DNA of 64,000 nucleotides, from positions 2,418,001 through 2,482,000 of the forward strand of contig NZ_OW711693.1 in the NCBI RefSeq assembly GCF_940670685.1. Reading direction: 5' to 3'. The notes under the pieces were generated by a model, which was not told where the DNA came from, searched no databases, and saw only the letters and a list, made by a program, of their open reading frames with translations. Within the stretch, counting starts at the first letter, position 1; every line of letters starts with the position of its first letter. Positions 47,401-55,818 of this stretch are shown here, in pieces. The position numbers and the translations under genes were made by a program. This DNA is from Anaeropeptidivorans aminofermentans. Its GTDB lineage: Bacteria; Bacillota; Clostridia; Lachnospirales; UBA5962.

Positions 47401-47547
47401 TGCAATGGCATCGAATATGGTAGTCTTTCCGGCCCCTGTATCTCCTGTAATGAGAAAAAGCCCCTGGCCGCTCATCTCATAAAGATGAATCACCGTCTTT
47501 TCAGCATAAGGGCCAAAAGCACTCATTTCTATTACTAAAGGCTTCAT
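44404..47547 (-). CDS. sbcC: Exonuclease subunit SbcC
   Basis: SMC-like ATPase subunit of the SbcCD nuclease, which cleaves hairpins and processes DNA ends. Walker A GDTGAGKTTIFDAI near residues 35-48, long coiled coils, a zinc-hook CPVCGSKTHPKK in the middle, then the signature SLSGGESFKAALSLALGLSD and Walker B LDALFIDEGFGALD. 1047 residues. GGAGG precedes the ATG; the start overlaps the sbcD stop by four bases (ATGA). The stop TAG lies in the target CTAG of the IS relic, which therefore abuts the gene without shortening it. Confidence 0.96.
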   Translation of the reverse strand: MKPLVIEMSAFGPYAEKTVIHLYEMSGQGLFLITGDTGAGKTTIFDAIAFALFGEASGLVRTADTLRSDFADASVKTYVELTFSHRNKIYTVRRNPRYNRPKKSGEGLTTENADAELKLPEGDIITGYREVTARIASILGITYMQFKQIAMIAQGEFIQLLLADSKDRGDIFRRIFNTDIFQQFQRLFKEKERELKKSCESFEQSILQYIASISYSEENWEDIKGQINALSIHDSEEILGLLNQLIQTDKEKKENMALRGGMLDKKLSACISLITEAQYINETFKKLEEAFQKKESLDKSIEEHNARKNLLNNGEKALYTVYPLEAEYQRTLKEEKDLKNDISILTDSIDKLSIELKEKQKVYEEEKNKESEREGLSSKIDRLTKSIPQYDRLALLKKEINTIKLKKEELNETLSQLKEKKQKIIEYIDKLNNDLKEMEGIEVQWANCTQKSKELNKELAGLENLKELIKKINVLKNESKDLKNKFINAQKDYDLLNNEYIEKESLFFKEQAGLLAERLKENMPCPVCGSKTHPKKAVLSFDAPKEDELKLLKKKLDDARTYMQNASEKSALKISEITVNSTQLKDLAKGHFDTIDHINSVSEMADMLQAEIAEALKEKQKNDVLALEIEKLISLKEKYKRHLIKSDEAFKSTEEEIHKSEKTYSEIALTLSSKEGELKTLKDTLEYKDKKDAEEKAKAWSLTLSHMKAFFKRSEEEYYEWKNKLEGSSAVLSEKIKRLEEVIKLKEIDFKIYINKLKECGFFDEKSYFDSKITQEKIEELKTAIENYINEVRAVNQDILRLSKETENKTKKDIKDLNTQKELLEKEKKGIEEEIHKIVARLGINEPLYHALKKAIPDYLHYQKEYLLVSSLSKTANGELAGKQKIAFEQYVQAAYFSQILIEANKRLSIMTNSRFELLRKKDSADLRSQTGLEIDVMDNYTGRIRSVKSLSGGESFKAALSLALGLSDVIQRYAGGVELDALFIDEGFGALDTESLEQAINTLAGLAEGNRLVGIISHVSELKERIDKQIIIKKNNTGSSIKLISS

Positions 47548-48695
47548 ATTTCAATTCCTCCTGCCTTTTCCAAAAGCCTCTCTATGATTTTAATCTCTTC
47601 TTCAGATAATTTTTTATTATTTTGTGCTTCATAGAACTCTTCAAATAAATCCAAAGGGCTTTTGCTTTCTATTTTTTCAGAAGATAGTTCCTCAAAAGAA
47701 ATATTGCTTCTGCTTCTTTTATTGTCAAAATCCAGAATCATTATATTAGGATAAACTTGGCGGAGCTTCCCTAAGGCGTCGTAAATTTCATCTTCATCGG
47801 TAATGGTTGCGTGAATATAATCTGTTGAGCCTTTATAATCTTCTTTGCCTATTTTAATGAGTTCATTGATGGGACCTTTTATTTCTCTTAAATCCCGTAA
47901 GGGTAAAAGCGGAATTAAGTCTATTTTTACATTCCCCTTTTCTTTTATTTCAAGAACCGTGACAGACTTATGATGGCGGGCCTCGGAAAAAGAATATTTG
48001 AGGGGGGAACCTGCATACCTTATTTCGTCTCTCCCTATTTTTTGAGGTCTATGAATATGGCCAAGGGCTACATAATCAAAATTACGAAACAAAGAGGCAT
48101 CTACATTATCAAGCCCTCCAAGGGAGATATTTTCAGAATCCGATCTTTCAGGAGAAACTCCTCCGCTTGTAACAAACTGATGGGCTACCAGAATATTTCT
48201 TTCATCCATGGATATTTTTTCATTTGAAATTATTACATTTACAGCATCGTTATAGGATTCAATCTCTTCATCATAATAAGCTCTTACAACCGCAGGCTTT
48301 ACAAAAGGCAGCAAATAAACATGAAGGGGGCCGTATTCATCTTTAAGAGTTATTTTATTCATTTTTCCATCGAATACCCCTGCGATATAAAGCCCGCTCT
48401 TTTTCAGTATCCTGCTTCCAAAGCTCAACCGCTCGGGGGAATCATGATTCCCGCTGATTATAAAAACAAACTCTGCTAAAGAAACAAGCTTCGTAAGAAA
48501 ATCATCAAAAAGCTCCACGGCTTCTCCCGAAGGCTGGCTTTTATCATATACGTCCCCTGCTATAATAATCCCTTTCGGCTTTTCAGACTCTATGACTGAA
48601 ATCAATTGTTCCAATATATATTTCTGATCTTCTATCATATTAAACTCATTTACTCTTTTTCCTATATGTAAATCTGCAATGTGAAGAAATTTCAT
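47544..48695 (-). CDS. sbcD: Exonuclease subunit SbcD
   Basis: Mre11-like calcineurin-fold nuclease, partner of SbcC. Metal-binding motifs DLHIGKR, GDVYDKSQPS, SGNHDSPERL, VAHQFVTSGG and GHIHRPQ are all present. 383 residues, full length. The start has AGGAG seven bases upstream. Coupled to sbcC by an ATGA overlap. Palindromic repeats of the kind seen in this genome are natural substrates of the enzyme. Confidence 0.96.
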   Translation of the reverse strand: MKFLHIADLHIGKRVNEFNMIEDQKYILEQLISVIESEKPKGIIIAGDVYDKSQPSGEAVELFDDFLTKLVSLAEFVFIISGNHDSPERLSFGSRILKKSGLYIAGVFDGKMNKITLKDEYGPLHVYLLPFVKPAVVRAYYDEEIESYNDAVNVIISNEKISMDERNILVAHQFVTSGGVSPERSDSENISLGGLDNVDASLFRNFDYVALGHIHRPQKIGRDEIRYAGSPLKYSFSEARHHKSVTVLEIKEKGNVKIDLIPLLPLRDLREIKGPINELIKIGKEDYKGSTDYIHATITDEDEIYDALGKLRQVYPNIMILDFDNKRSRSNISFEELSSEKIESKSPLDLFEEFYEAQNNKKLSEEEIKIIERLLEKAGGIEI

Positions 48696-49037
48696 CTTTT
48701 TTCTCCTATGATATATTTATATAAAATTTAAGATATACAAAGCAAACATGAAAACGATACAAGCAAAAGCTTATAAATAATCGTTAAAGGAGTATCTCCT
48801 TATAGTTATAATCAAATTAAATAATGATGCTTCCGGTCTTTTATGGGGCGAAGCCTGTTAGGCATACATCCTGCAGGTATATACAGCCCTAAAATTCGTT
48901 AAGACGAATACTTCATAGGTAAACGCCCAAGAACATAAGGCCTAAGAGTCCACGTTCCACAGCTTAGGTACAGATATATAATTATAATAAGCAAACTTGT
49001 TAGGCAGAGTCTGAAAATAATCAAACCGACAAGAATA

Positions 49038-49387
49038 TATAGTAAATTTAAAGTTAACCCGTAAGAAAGTCACATATCGCTTAAATTTATATGAACTAGC
49101 GGCATTGTCAATTTGCTTTTCTATTATTTTTATGTCCTCTAAAACCAAATGCCTATAAAAATACAAAAGCAAATTAACTATACCCAGACTGAAAAACGCG
49201 TTATAGAAGAAATAGAATAAATGGTCTTTTGCAAAACTGCCTCTATTTGATTTTATAGATTGAAAGCCTTATGCTCTATTGCAGTACAAATTTATTTTTT
49301 GTTCGGTAACCATGAGTCTTAAGGAAATAGGCTTTTATTTCTTCTTCGTTTACTATAAAATAAACTAAAGTTTATTTTATAGTAAAC
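49038..49387. repeat. Composite palindromic repeats
   Basis: Family end TATAGTAAATTTAAAGTTAA at 49038; a matching end TTAACTATA at about 49174-49182; then a second unit ending GTTTACTATA. At 49348-49387 two family ends face each other in an almost perfect 40-base palindrome. The interior resembles the outer part of the composite at 24973-25339 (e.g. TTAAGGAAATAGGCTTTTAT here, TTAAGGGAATAGGCTTTTGC there). Confidence 0.7.
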
Positions 49388-49840
49388 GCCAAAAATACGT
49401 TTATAAGCTTTAAAGCCGGAAATATTATTTGCAAAAAAACGTGAACTTGAGTGGAATCGGAAAAAGGTCTGAACAGCCAGAAGCTGGATTTTGCCAAGCA
49501 AAATTTCTGAGGAAAAAAACCAGAAATACTGGAACTATTTCGAGTATTTTTGACGATGAAATTGCGTTTCCATGGCAAATTAGGCTAGGCTTCGGACTTT
49601 TCAGGCACGCCCTAATTATAGTAATATTAATTCTAATGGTTTTTAAAATTAGGCTAGTCACAGAATATTTTACATGAAAGCAAAAACTTAGACGGGATAA
49701 TCAAAAAATCCCACGGCATTAAGTATGGCTTTTACGAAAAAATTCTTTTTCAGCGATGATGTTATACCTTCGTGTAAAAATAAACTAGGTTTTAAGTTTT
49801 CAGCATCCTAAGAACTATTATAGCAAAATTTATGATAGAT

Positions 49841-50002
49841 AGTAAAATTACTTTGGCTCTATTTATTCTATAATGACATCATACTCAATTCGGTAAAATA
49901 TAAAGCACTCAGTAAAGTTAGTTTAAGTTTATTTACTGTATAATGATATCCTCTATCTGCTGTACCCAGTAAAATCACTCAATTTTATTTGTTATATAAT
50001 GA
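49841..50002 (+). repeat. Three direct repeats each ending TATAATGA
   Basis: Units begin AGTAAAATTACT (49841), AGTAAAGTTAGT (49911), AGTAAAATCACT (49968), share a TTTATTT-type middle, and end in TATAATGA at 49869, 49939 and 49995. Spacing is 70 and then 56-57 bases. Each could be a promoter-like unit; no gene follows within 480 bases except tRNA-Ser. Confidence 0.6.
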
Positions 50003-50486
50003 CTTTAAGTAAATTAGATATATGGTTAAATTTTTTAGAGAATAGCCTGAAATAATAAGGTCATAAGATTAAATAAGCTTAAAAATAAGTTTATTTAGTG
50101 TTCATATAAGGAATATATTATTGAGCTTTGAAAGCATTTAAAGTTTAATAATTATTGTTTGATAAGAATAAATTCCTAAGAAAAACGGAGAAATCATATT
50201 TAATTTTTTCCTTATAAAACAATTCAAATATAAATTTAGTATTTGATTTTACCAGATTCATATGATAAAATGTCTTAGTCAACTGAAATGTACTCTTAGA
50301 AATATTAAATTAGTTATAACGAGCCAAACCTAAAAACCACTTAATTATTTTTTCTAAAAACGTCGGAAGCTGCGAGTTTCCATGAAATTAGAGGATTTTG
50401 GAAATTTAGCTTTTTACTGATTTCTACGGTTTTTCCACACTTTGCCTTGGCTTCTTACGCGGGGCTTGATGTATTAAAATAAATAT

Positions 50487-50575
50487 GGAGGCGTATCGAA
50501 GTGGTCATAACGAGCCTGACTCGAAATCAGGTTGTCCTCACGGGCACGTGAGTTCGAATCTCACCGCCTCCGCCA
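50487..50575 (+). tRNA. tRNA-Ser (anticodon CGA)
   Basis: Class II tRNA: acceptor GGAGGCG/CGCCTCC, discriminator G, encoded CCA, anticodon stem CCTGA/TCAGG with loop CTCGAAA, long variable arm, T arm with GTTCGAATC. Anticodon CGA reads TCG. Confidence 0.96.
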
Positions 50576-50626
50576 AACAAAAGACATAGCTTTCCTCTAA
50601 GGAAAGCTATGTCTTTTGTTTGGCGG
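50570..50626. terminator. tRNA-Ser terminator starting inside the tRNA end
   Basis: Perfect 26-bp arms around loop TCTAA; the left arm begins with the last bases of the tRNA (CCGCCA) and continues AACAAAAGACATAGCTTTCC. Same design as the reconstructed tRNA-Leu terminator. Confidence 0.92.
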
Positions 50627-50724
50627 AAAAATGTGATACTATGGCTCCAAAAAACATGTTAATATAAATAGGTAAATAGAACTTATTACACAATCTAATT
50701 ACACAATCTAAATGAGGTGTCCCG

Positions 50725-51681
50725 ATGGATAAAAGTACGGAAAAAATGCTTTATACTGAATATGGAATACAGGTGCGGTCTTTACAGCAAATTCCTGCAG
50801 GCTGGTCAGCATCTGCATGGAAAGTACATTCTGATTGCGGCGACTATTTTTTGAAAGTGTATGACAAGCATAACCCCTCCACAAAAAATTGGGTTGCTAG
50901 AATCGACAGTTATATGCCGGTTGTTCTGTGGTTACATGAACATACAAAACTACAAAAGAAAATGATCGCGCCGGTTCTAGCCAGAGATAAAACTTTTAAA
51001 AAAGAGGATTCATCTTTTCTATACATGGTATTTCCTTTTATCGAAGGCTCAACCATATGCAGCGAAAAATTAAAGCTTCAGCAGATACGGGAAATTGCGC
51101 AGATTCTTTCCGAATTGCATTTTTATGGTGCTGAGATACCTGTATCTGTAAATGACTTGCTCGAAACCTTTGATATTTCATTTTGTTCAACCTTGGCCAA
51201 CCGGCTTGGGACAATTCATACTTCTATTTATTTGCAAAAAGTGCTAAAGCCCTATATAACAACACTTACTCAGGCGGCAGAAGTACTTCAAAATTTGGCA
51301 CTCCTGCTACAAAATACTAAAATGCGGTATGCCCTGTGCCACACAGATATTCATGGCTGGAATCTGATACAATCTGAAAATCTTATCCTGATTGACTGGG
51401 AGGGATTGAAACTGGCTCCTGTAGAAGCCGACCTCTTTTCATTTACCGAAACTTTCTTCTTTGGCTACGCATGGGAAGAGTTCATGACCATTTACCGTAC
51501 CGCACACAAGGATTATCAGATTAACACCGATATAATGCATTTTTACAGATTGCGGCGCAGGCTGGAAGATATCCATGAGTTTGTCGAAAGCATCCTGTTT
51601 GACAACCTCACACAGGTTGATATGAATCGATCACTTCGTTATCTAAAACAGGAATGTGAGCTGCTGAATGCTGTACTCTGA
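50725..51681 (+). CDS. Aminoglycoside phosphotransferase-like kinase
   Basis: 318 residues with the APH/choline-kinase fold. Catalytic loop LCHTDIHGWNLI (HxDxxxxN) and metal-binding LIDWEGLKLAP are intact; the N-lobe has DYFLKVYDKH with the ATP-binding lysine. The sequence style recalls APH(9) spectinomycin kinases, but substrate cannot be set by eye; self-resistance, sugar or choline phosphorylation are alternatives. Upstream, the 14-base unit TTACACAATCTAAT occurs twice in tandem (50685-50711), just before the GAGGTG ribosome binding site. Confidence 0.8.
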   Translation: MDKSTEKMLYTEYGIQVRSLQQIPAGWSASAWKVHSDCGDYFLKVYDKHNPSTKNWVARIDSYMPVVLWLHEHTKLQKKMIAPVLARDKTFKKEDSSFLYMVFPFIEGSTICSEKLKLQQIREIAQILSELHFYGAEIPVSVNDLLETFDISFCSTLANRLGTIHTSIYLQKVLKPYITTLTQAAEVLQNLALLLQNTKMRYALCHTDIHGWNLIQSENLILIDWEGLKLAPVEADLFSFTETFFFGYAWEEFMTIYRTAHKDYQINTDIMHFYRLRRRLEDIHEFVESILFDNLTQVDMNRSLRYLKQECELLNAVL

Positions 51682-52752
51682 CAGGGAAGGCCTGCCTCAT
51701 AAATTCCAATTTGCTGTAACCCAGTCCGCATGATTTTACCTGACAGTAAAAACCTTTTTTATCATAGTTCTAAAAAAGACATAGCTTCTGTCTGGGGGAG
51801 GTCATGTCTTTTTTATGCAGTAAAATTTTATTATGAATTTAATATTTATTTAATCCCACAGGCAAACAGGAATCTCAGCGCTATTCCTCAGAACAGTAAT
51901 CATTTTGCAGTATTTTTAATGCATCATTGAATTCCTCTGCAGTCTTTTTATCATTTTATTCAGAGCACCAGATTGACGGTCAAATCTATCGGCAAATATG
52001 GAAAACCCAAGCAATATCCCATAGAAACACTTGTGAGTATTCCCTCAAAATAGAGAATCGACAGTAATACAATACCGTTCACTAACTGTTCCCATACCGA
52101 GCATTTTGGTAAGTGCCACAAATATGATTATCAGAAGTTATTTTTCTGTAAAAAGATTTGCCGGAATAGTCACAGGTATAAATCAAAATCCTCCTTACTT
52201 TTAGCCTAAAGCAAAAATATAAGACAAAAAATATAAAATATATTTTCCAAAGCCATTTTTAACATTGGTTAAAAACAGCTTTGTCTTTTTATATGCCTTA
52301 AAATAGTTTATTTTAGATTAATTTTTTATATAAATAGTAAATTCCTAGGAATAAACTTAAGCATCCTCCTTAAGCGTTTATCTCGCAGATGAGCCTGATT
52401 TAGCCGGACTTTGAAATTCGTAAGATAAAGCTCTGCATGCCAATTTTAAAATCTGCCTATATCAAATTCTCTTCCGATACAAAATAATGAAGTTCAAAAT
52501 AAATTCGATACATAAAAACATAAATTCCATACATAATCTCTCGTAGACAGCAATATTACATGTATCTTTAATAAATATGCTATTCTCCGTTTCATTGGGT
52601 AATATTATAGCATCTGCTGTTTCGGCACCTCATTTGTCTATTATTGATATGTACATATATAAACAAGATTTCTGACATAATAACAATAGCACTTATCCAA
52701 ACTACTATTTCTAAGTAAGCGTTACCCTTATGCAGGGAGGTACAAATGAATT
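51682..52752. other. 1.07-kb region with traces of a decayed gene
   Basis: A hairpin at about 51772-51814 (AAAAAGACAT/ATGTCTTTTT) may end the kinase transcript. On the minus strand between about 51900 and 52190, a ribosome-binding-like AAGGAGG is followed by short coding-like pieces in changing frames (VALTKMLGMGTVSERYC; EEFNDALKILQNDYCSEE) broken by stops. I read this as a gene relic of unknown type, at low confidence. The rest is AT-rich, with the promoter of the LytTR gene presumably near 52600-52740. Confidence 0.35.
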
Positions 52753-53520
52753 ATGTTAAGAATCGCCTTATGTGATGATAACAATAACGCAATAGATCGG
52801 TACGCAAGGCTCATTCTTCAAGTTGCTAAAAAAAACCAGATAGAGATTGAGCTTTCCAGCTTTAGCAGCGGAGAAGCATTGCTTTTTCAATATACTGACG
52901 CTCCCGAACAAGTGGATATTATCTATTTAGATATTATGATGGATAAAACAAATGGAATGGAAACGGCCCGCAAACTGCGGGATTGTCACTGTAAAGCCCA
53001 AATCATCTTCTTAACCAGTAGCGAAGAATACGTTTATGAGGCTTTTGACGTAAATGCAATTCACTATCTTTTAAAAGAAGACACAAGCATTGATAAATTT
53101 GAAAATGTTTTCCTTAAAGCGGCAGAGCTTGCGTTAAAAAAAGAGGACGAACGGTTTACATTTGAATTTGATGGTGAAACAGATGTAATCCCAATGGGGG
53201 AAATCTCTTATTTTGAAATTTGGCAAAGGCTTGTCACAGTACATTATGGCGCAGGAAAAATAGGAAAATTCTATGCCAGCATGGAACAGCTGGAAGATAG
53301 GCTCTCCGGTAAAGACTTTGTACGGACACACCGCTCTTTCCTCGTCCATTTGCCCTACATCGCAAAATTCCAGCGTCAAAGCCTATTATTAAGGACTGGA
53401 GAAGAAATTCCTATCGGTATTACTTATATGCAATCTTTAAAAAGAATATTTTCAGATTATATTTCAAGACTAAGTCTTTATACCTCCAGAAATTCATGCG
53501 ATAAGGGGGAGACATCATGA
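52753..53520 (+). CDS. LytTR-family response regulator
   Basis: 255 residues. N-terminal receiver domain with acidic pocket CDD (about 7-9) and phosphorylation site in IIYLDIMMDKTNG; C-terminal LytTR DNA-binding domain with MEQLEDRLSGKDFVRTHRSF and IPIGITYMQSLKR. Architecture as AgrA/NatR. It overlaps the kinase gene by four bases (ATGA). No agrB/agrD-like peptide genes lie nearby, so the signal is unknown. Confidence 0.93.
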   Translation: MLRIALCDDNNNAIDRYARLILQVAKKNQIEIELSSFSSGEALLFQYTDAPEQVDIIYLDIMMDKTNGMETARKLRDCHCKAQIIFLTSSEEYVYEAFDVNAIHYLLKEDTSIDKFENVFLKAAELALKKEDERFTFEFDGETDVIPMGEISYFEIWQRLVTVHYGAGKIGKFYASMEQLEDRLSGKDFVRTHRSFLVHLPYIAKFQRQSLLLRTGEEIPIGITYMQSLKRIFSDYISRLSLYTSRNSCDKGETS

Positions 53521-54887
53521 GCTGCGTTGCCACTATAATGATTCTCATGCATTACTTTGTTTTTATGCTTTACTATCAAGAATTGTTTCCTGCACAGAGA
53601 CGCAGACAAATTTATGTTTTGCTTTTTTTATCTATTGTGCTTGCGTCCTATGCATTTCTGGATGCACATAATCTACGGGGACTAAGGATTCCAATTATCA
53701 TAATTGCCATGACTGCGGGAATCTATTTTTCAACAACCATGAACTTGATGCAGGCAATATGCTGTGGAAGCTTCTGTGTCTTAGCTTCTTACAGCTTCCG
53801 CGGAATATTTATTTCAATTGGTTTATTGGCTTTGCAGGGAAATGATTTCTCATTCATAACAAAAGCAAATTATGCCATAACCATATTTTCCTTGCCTTTT
53901 TCACTCTTATTTTTTTTAATCTTGCACAGAACAATATTTCCTGATAATAAAATCAAAAAATTTCTGAATAACCGCAGCCAGCTTACGCTTATCATTCCAT
54001 ATGAAATTATGGCGGCATTAAATCTAATGAATATAAATTTGAGCAGGGATATATTTCCATATGATATGTGGTATCAAGGGTCCTATCTATCTACCCATGG
54101 TCTATGGAATGTAAAAATAGCCATCGGCTGCTGCCTTCTTACTCTTGGTATGCTGCTTTATGCCGTTTATCAATCCATTCAAAGTACGGAGCTTTTAGAA
54201 TACCGCTACCGTACCAAAGTTTTGGAAGAGCAGTATGAACAGCAGCTCAGGCATTACAAATCTTACCAAAAATATACAGAAAGCTTTCAGACATTTAAGC
54301 ATGATTATAAATCTATGATGGTTTCTTTAAAAGCCCTTCTTAGGGCACAGGATAATGAGAGGGCAATCCAGCTAATCGACGACCTTTATGATGATATGCA
54401 AAAACGGGTAGAAGTCCATAAAAAGTATTCCGACAACGTTATCCTGGATGCCATGCTCCAGGATATTGCAAATATATGCGAAGAAAAGGAAATTCGCTTC
54501 CTATTTAACATCTTTGTGCCGCGCAATACTGAATTATCCAAGCTAGATGCAATCAGAATTTTTTCTAATATTGCCAAAAATGCTGTTGAAGCATGTGAGA
54601 AAGTACCTGTATCGGAGCGGTTTATAAATATTGTAGCTAAAAATGATAACCAGTGGGCTACTCTTGAAGCAGTTAATTCCTATGATGGAAAAACGCTCAT
54701 GAATAAGGGAACTCTTATGACAACAAAATCAGAAAAAGAAGGACATGGCCTAGGTTTGAGTATTGTTCAGGAGATTGTCCAAAATTTAGGCGGATTTGTA
54801 ATTTATGATGCAGACATGAAAAGGAAAACTTTTTTAATTAGAGTCCATATTCCCCGTATAAGTAAAACGAAGGAAGAAGAAGCCTGA
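53517..54887 (+). CDS. AgrC-like GHKL sensor histidine kinase
   Basis: 456 residues. About six membrane helices in the first 230 residues, a coiled-coil linker, phosphoacceptor box FKHDYKSMMVSLKALL, N box NIAKNAVEAC, G box GHGLGLSIVQEIV. Typical AgrC/NatK layout; expected to phosphorylate the LytTR regulator encoded just before it. A terminator (CAGAAATTCTGT, 54899-54910, with ACAGAATTTCTG, 54937-54948) follows. Confidence 0.92.
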   Translation: MSCVATIMILMHYFVFMLYYQELFPAQRRRQIYVLLFLSIVLASYAFLDAHNLRGLRIPIIIIAMTAGIYFSTTMNLMQAICCGSFCVLASYSFRGIFISIGLLALQGNDFSFITKANYAITIFSLPFSLLFFLILHRTIFPDNKIKKFLNNRSQLTLIIPYEIMAALNLMNINLSRDIFPYDMWYQGSYLSTHGLWNVKIAIGCCLLTLGMLLYAVYQSIQSTELLEYRYRTKVLEEQYEQQLRHYKSYQKYTESFQTFKHDYKSMMVSLKALLRAQDNERAIQLIDDLYDDMQKRVEVHKKYSDNVILDAMLQDIANICEEKEIRFLFNIFVPRNTELSKLDAIRIFSNIAKNAVEACEKVPVSERFINIVAKNDNQWATLEAVNSYDGKTLMNKGTLMTTKSEKEGHGLGLSIVQEIVQNLGGFVIYDADMKRKTFLIRVHIPRISKTKEEEA

Positions 54888-54898
54888 TTCAGACCAAA

Positions 54899-55007
54899 CA
54901 GAAATTCTGTAGGATTATATAGTATAAAGGTCTTTTACAGAATTTCTGTTTTATAGTAAATTTTAAGTTAAATAGGTATTGTTTTTTCTTCAGAATAAAT
55001 TTAGTAT
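54899..55007. terminator. Terminator of the kinase gene plus a minimal palindromic repeat
   Basis: CAGAAATTCTGT/ACAGAATTTCTG followed by TTTTA ends the two-component operon. Directly after, 54952-55007 holds the shortest repeat-family copy: TATAGTAAATTTTAAGTTAA to AATTTAGTATA with almost no interior. Confidence 0.75.
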
Positions 55008-55116
55008 AGTAAACCATTAAGAGGGTATCCTGTAATTTCGTAAAAGTCCTTTATCTTTACAATCTATCTCCCCTACTTTTTTATATTTCCTGTCTCTTCT
55101 TAATAAGGCGTTCTTA

Positions 55117-55650
55117 CTAAACTTTTTCACCCTCTTGCTGCTCCATAACCCTAAAACGGCATGCCCCATCTCCGGTTGAGCGGCAGCTAATTTTTTTTAC
55201 AGTAAAAGGCTTATTACTATAGGCTTCAAAAATACCTCCAATAAGGCCTTCATAATAGCCGCAAACCATTTCGCCAGATATATCCCGACCTGAACAGTCA
55301 ATATCCTCTGAAAGTGCCAAAACAAAGGAAATAGAATCCTCTTTCTCCATATGTAAAATGCCCATTTTCAACTTTTGCAATTTATTTGCCATATCGGCAA
55401 TAAAGGCATCAAAATCCCCGGAAATATCCAGCATATTCTTTGCAAACTCCTTGCCTGCCAAATACCCGGCGGCACGGTAGTGCAGACCGATGGTTTCTTC
55501 GTCATATTCACGGGCCAAAATATCCTTTAATGTATATTGGAATAGGCGATAGATAAGCACCGGCATATTTTCCCCTAAATTTTTTCTTCCCTCATCAATA
55601 TTTCCCAACCCTTCCCAGATAAAATTGTACGATTTATTTTCATGGTTCAT
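55117..55650 (-). CDS. V4R-domain protein
   Basis: 177 residues. The C-terminal half matches the V4R (4-vinyl reductase) fold: CGYYEGLIGGIFEAYSNKPF followed by KKISCRSTGDGACRFRVM, with the usual cysteine pattern. The N-terminal part (NYxx-IGLHYRAAGYLAGKEFAK) is the accompanying helical region. V4R domains bind small hydrocarbons or act as sensors, sometimes with a metal. AAAGGTG precedes the ATG. Stand-alone, role unknown. Confidence 0.8.
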   Translation of the reverse strand: MNHENKSYNFIWEGLGNIDEGRKNLGENMPVLIYRLFQYTLKDILAREYDEETIGLHYRAAGYLAGKEFAKNMLDISGDFDAFIADMANKLQKLKMGILHMEKEDSISFVLALSEDIDCSGRDISGEMVCGYYEGLIGGIFEAYSNKPFTVKKISCRSTGDGACRFRVMEQQEGEKV

Positions 55651-55732
55651 AAAAATTCACCTTTCTGTTGGAATAGATATATAATTCTATTTTGAAATAA
55701 TAAGCTTTCAGAAAACTTAAAAATAGTTTTAC

Positions 55733-55775
55733 AAATGAAAGGGCGCTTACTTATCGATAAGCGCCTCTTTCATTT
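55733..55775. terminator. Terminator between V4R and AP2 genes
   Basis: AAATGAAAGGGCGCTTA and TAAGCGCCTCTTTCATTT arms with one mismatch; A- and T-rich outside, so it works for the AP2 gene on the minus strand. Confidence 0.85.
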
Positions 55776-55818
55776 GCGGATTTGCACATAAAACTGCCCT
55801 CTGTTATGGCGGGCTTAT

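Larger units (their letters stand above)
48696..50486. other. 1.8-kb non-coding region upstream of tRNA-Ser
   Basis: No credible gene in either strand. It holds repeat-family units from 49038 to 49387, a three-copy direct repeat at 49841-50002, and otherwise very AT-rich sequence with many short hairpins. It is the longest gene-free stretch in the window. Confidence 0.7.

Noticed and set aside
49319-49677. Overlapping open frames on both strands
   Set aside because: They lie in palindromic, AT-rich repeat DNA, and the predicted proteins have no domain and no ribosome binding site.
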